Under the pieces are notes generated by a model. It had not been told where the DNA came from, made no database searches, and was given only the letters and a program-made list of their open reading frames with translations. 64,000 bases of DNA, from positions 59,629-123,628 of the forward strand of contig CACPCX010000001.1 in assembly GCA_902632545.1 (NCBI GenBank). Reading direction: 5' to 3'. Made by a program: the position numbers and the translations under genes. Of the stretch, positions 62,264 to 64,000 are shown piece after piece. The DNA comes from an uncultured Pelagibacteraceae bacterium (GTDB lineage: Bacteria > Pseudomonadota > Alphaproteobacteria > Pelagibacterales > Pelagibacteraceae). Within the stretch, counting starts at the first letter, position 1, and every line of letters begins with the position of its first letter.

Positions 62264-62633
62264 GGAAGATAATTTCAACAAGCACTTAGGCAATAAGCTA
62301 AAGTTAAGAAGATTAGCTTTGGGATTGACGCAAACAAAAGTTGCAAAAGCTATAAATGTTACATTTCAACAAATTCAAAAATATGAAAAAGGTACTAACG
62401 GCGTTAGTTCGATTAGATTACTACAACTTTCTAATTACTTAAAAGTACCAATTAACTATTTTTTTGAAGATTTTTCGGAATACTTAATAAATTTAGAAAA
62501 ATCTCAAGAGGGTCACATGAATGTTAATTATAATTTTTTAGTAAAATTATATTCAGAACTTAATGCAGATCAAAAATTAAAATTTAATAAATCTTTACAA
62601 ATATCAGGGTCAAATATTTCAAAAGCAGTTTAA
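62262..62633 (+). CDS. XRE/HTH_3 family transcriptional regulator
   Basis: GNKLKLRRLALGLTQTKVAKAINVTFQQIQKYEKGTNGVSSIRLLQLSNYLKVPINYFFE. Confidence 0.9.
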   Translation: MEDNFNKHLGNKLKLRRLALGLTQTKVAKAINVTFQQIQKYEKGTNGVSSIRLLQLSNYLKVPINYFFEDFSEYLINLEKSQEGHMNVNYNFLVKLYSELNADQKLKFNKSLQISGSNISKAV

Positions 62634-62684
62634 AAATTAATTTGAATCTAGCCCCGTATTAATTTTTTAAACAAATTGTTTTTT

Positions 62685-62760
62685 TGGCTCCTCGGGCAGG
62701 ACTCGAACCTGCGACCAATTGATTAACAGTCAACTGCTCTACCAACTGAGCTACCGAGGA
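62685..62760 (-). tRNA. tRNA-Asn(GTT)
   Basis: Minus strand TCCTCGGTAGCTCAGTTGGTAGAGCAGTTGACTGTTAATCAATTGGTCGCAGGTTCGAGTCCTGCCCGAGGAGCCA. Confidence 0.96.
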
Positions 62761-62810
62761 ATATAAAAAAGTCAACTTACTTTTTTTTATAACTAAAACA
62801 AGATTTTTTT

Positions 62811-62884
62811 TGGAGGCAACGCCCGGAATCGAACCGGGATACAAGGATTTGCAATCCTCTGCGTAACCATTCCGCCACGTTGCC
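62811..62884 (-). tRNA. tRNA-Cys(GCA)
   Basis: Minus strand GGCAACGTGGCGGAATGGTTACGCAGAGGATTGCAAATCCTTGTATCCCGGTTCGATTCCGGGCGTTGCCTCCA. Confidence 0.96.
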
Positions 62885-63008
62885 ATCTTATTTTTAGATA
62901 ATAGCTACAGATGCCTTTTTATATTAAATTTTTAATATTAGTCTATTAAATAACGATCCAAATTCATTATTGTTAATTTAGATTATTAAATTATAAACTT
63001 TAACACTA

Positions 63009-64000
63009 ATGAGCAGTGATAAATATATACATTCTGATGTTGAAAATAGAATCTATTCTTATTGGGAAAAAAATGGTCTTTTTAAACCTAAAGAAAATTC
63101 AAAAAAATTCTCTATTGTAATTCCTCCACCAAATGTAACTGGTAGTTTACATATGGGTCATGCTCTTAATAACTCAATTCAAGATTTATTGGTCCGTTAT
63201 CATAGAATGAATAATTTTGAAACTTTATGGCAACCAGGTACAGACCATGCTGGAATTGCTACACAAGCATTAGTAGAGAAAAAATTATTATCTGACAAAA
63301 TAGATAAAAATGAAATTGGTAGAGAAAAATTTATTGAAAAAGTTTGGGAATGGAAAGAGCAATATGGAGACATAATAATTAACCAATTAAAAAAACTTGG
63401 TTGTTCTTGTGATTGGTCAAGAAATGCCTTCACCATGGATGAGAATTTATCCAAATCAGTAATTAAGGTTTTTGTAGATCTTTACAACAAAGGTCTAATT
63501 TATAAAGATAAGAAATTAGTTAACTGGGACACAGTTTTAAAAACAGCTATTTCAGATCTAGAAGTAGATCAAAGAGAGGTAAATTCTAAAATTTATTATA
63601 TTAGATATCCTATAGATGGCACTGACCAGTTTATAACCATTGCAACTACAAGACCTGAAACAATGCTTGGTGACACAGCTATTGCTGTTAACCCAAAAGA
63701 TGAACGATTTAAATCCTTTGTTGGAAAAACAGTTACCATTCCAATTGTAGGAAGAAAGATTAAAATTATTGAAGATGAGTATGCAGATCCTGAACAAGGA
63801 ACAGGAGCATTAAAAATAACTCCGGCTCATGATTTTAATGACTATGAAGTTGGGCAAAGAAATAATCTTGAAATTGTAAATATTTTTAATGAAGCAGGAA
63901 AAATAAATGAAAACGCTCCTGAACATTACGTAGATCTTGATAGGTCTGAAGCAAGAAAACAAATCCTAAAAGAACTTAAAGAAAAAGAATTTTTTGTAAA
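63009..64000 (+). CDS. valS: Valyl-tRNA synthetase, N-terminal part (truncated by window end; missing from the ORF track)
   Basis: Translation from ATG 63009: [27 protein letters not shown]...[30 protein letters not shown]...[13 protein letters not shown]. Confidence 0.95.
   Translation, partial: MSSDKYIHSDVENRIYSYWEKNGLFKPKENSKKFSIVIPPPNVTGSLHMGHALNNSIQDLLVRYHRMNNFETLWQPGTDHAGIATQALVEKKLLSDKIDKNEIGREKFIEKVWEWKEQYGDIIINQLKKLGCSCDWSRNAFTMDENLSKSVIKVFVDLYNKGLIYKDKKLVNWDTVLKTAISDLEVDQREVNSKIYYIRYPIDGTDQFITIATTRPETMLGDTAIAVNPKDERFKSFVGKTVTIPIVGRKIKIIEDEYADPEQGTGALKITPAHDFNDYEVGQRNNLEIVNIFNEAGKINENAPEHYVDLDRSEARKQILKELKEKEFFV

Noticed and set aside
62659-62886. 75-aa minus-strand ORF (MATWRNGYAEDCKSLYPGSIPGVASKK...)
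   Set aside because: It is a read-through translation of the tRNA-Asn and tRNA-Cys genes, a familiar false ORF.
62921-62993. AT-only inverted repeats ATATTAAA-TT-TTTAATAT and TAATTTA-GATTAT-TAAATTA before valS
   Set aside because: Purely A/T short repeats are expected by chance at this base composition; no supporting context.
63129-63180. HMGH instead of HIGH in valS
   Set aside because: HMGH is normal for bacterial ValRS.
63200-63797. Minus-strand ORFs at the right end
   Set aside because: They are antisense to valS, which is clearly the coding frame from 63009 though absent from the ORF track.
1-64000. CRISPR array, transposon, prophage, integrated element, toxin-antitoxin or defence cluster
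   Set aside because: None seen: no regularly spaced repeats, transposases, integrases or unknown-gene clusters; nearly all ORFs are assignable core genes.

Overview
AT-rich, very densely packed bacterial chromosome segment. Gene content, protein style and gene order look like a SAR11/Pelagibacterales alphaproteobacterium (inference; no database search was possible). Contents from left to right: (1) complex I operon nuoA(partial)-N; (2) birA-coaX-rnj-DUF1467-proS-lolC-lolD-dnaE; (3) rpsB-tsf-frr-uppS-cdsA-dxr-bamA-skp-fabZ-lpxD-lpxA-lpxI-lpxB; (4) minus-strand gltX, lexA, trpCDGE and a PpiD-like gene; (5) tpiA-secG-pyrG-kdsA-eno-ftsB-lipA-ratA-DUF2061; (6) minus-strand cinA/pncC, pgpA, ispDF; (7) ntrY-ntrX-trkA-trkH; (8) tRNA-Arg, the aapJQMP amino-acid ABC transporter, an XRE regulator, tRNA-Asn, tRNA-Cys and the start of valS. 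I see no mobile element, CRISPR array, phage or defence island, and no clearly new multi-gene system. The points worth a second look are regulatory and reductive: a putative pseudoknotted rpsB leader; a perfect alphaproteobacterial-type LexA box upstream of lexA; tandem hairpins in the aapJ 5' region plus a terminator between aapJ and aapQ; a start-codon hairpin with the SD in its loop on the XRE gene; NtrX without GAFTGA and with an altered Walker B; NtrY without a recognisable PAS domain; and several expected genes missing from otherwise conserved alphaproteobacterial clusters (pyrH, rseP, gltA/comEC, moaC/moeA, pdh genes, hfq).
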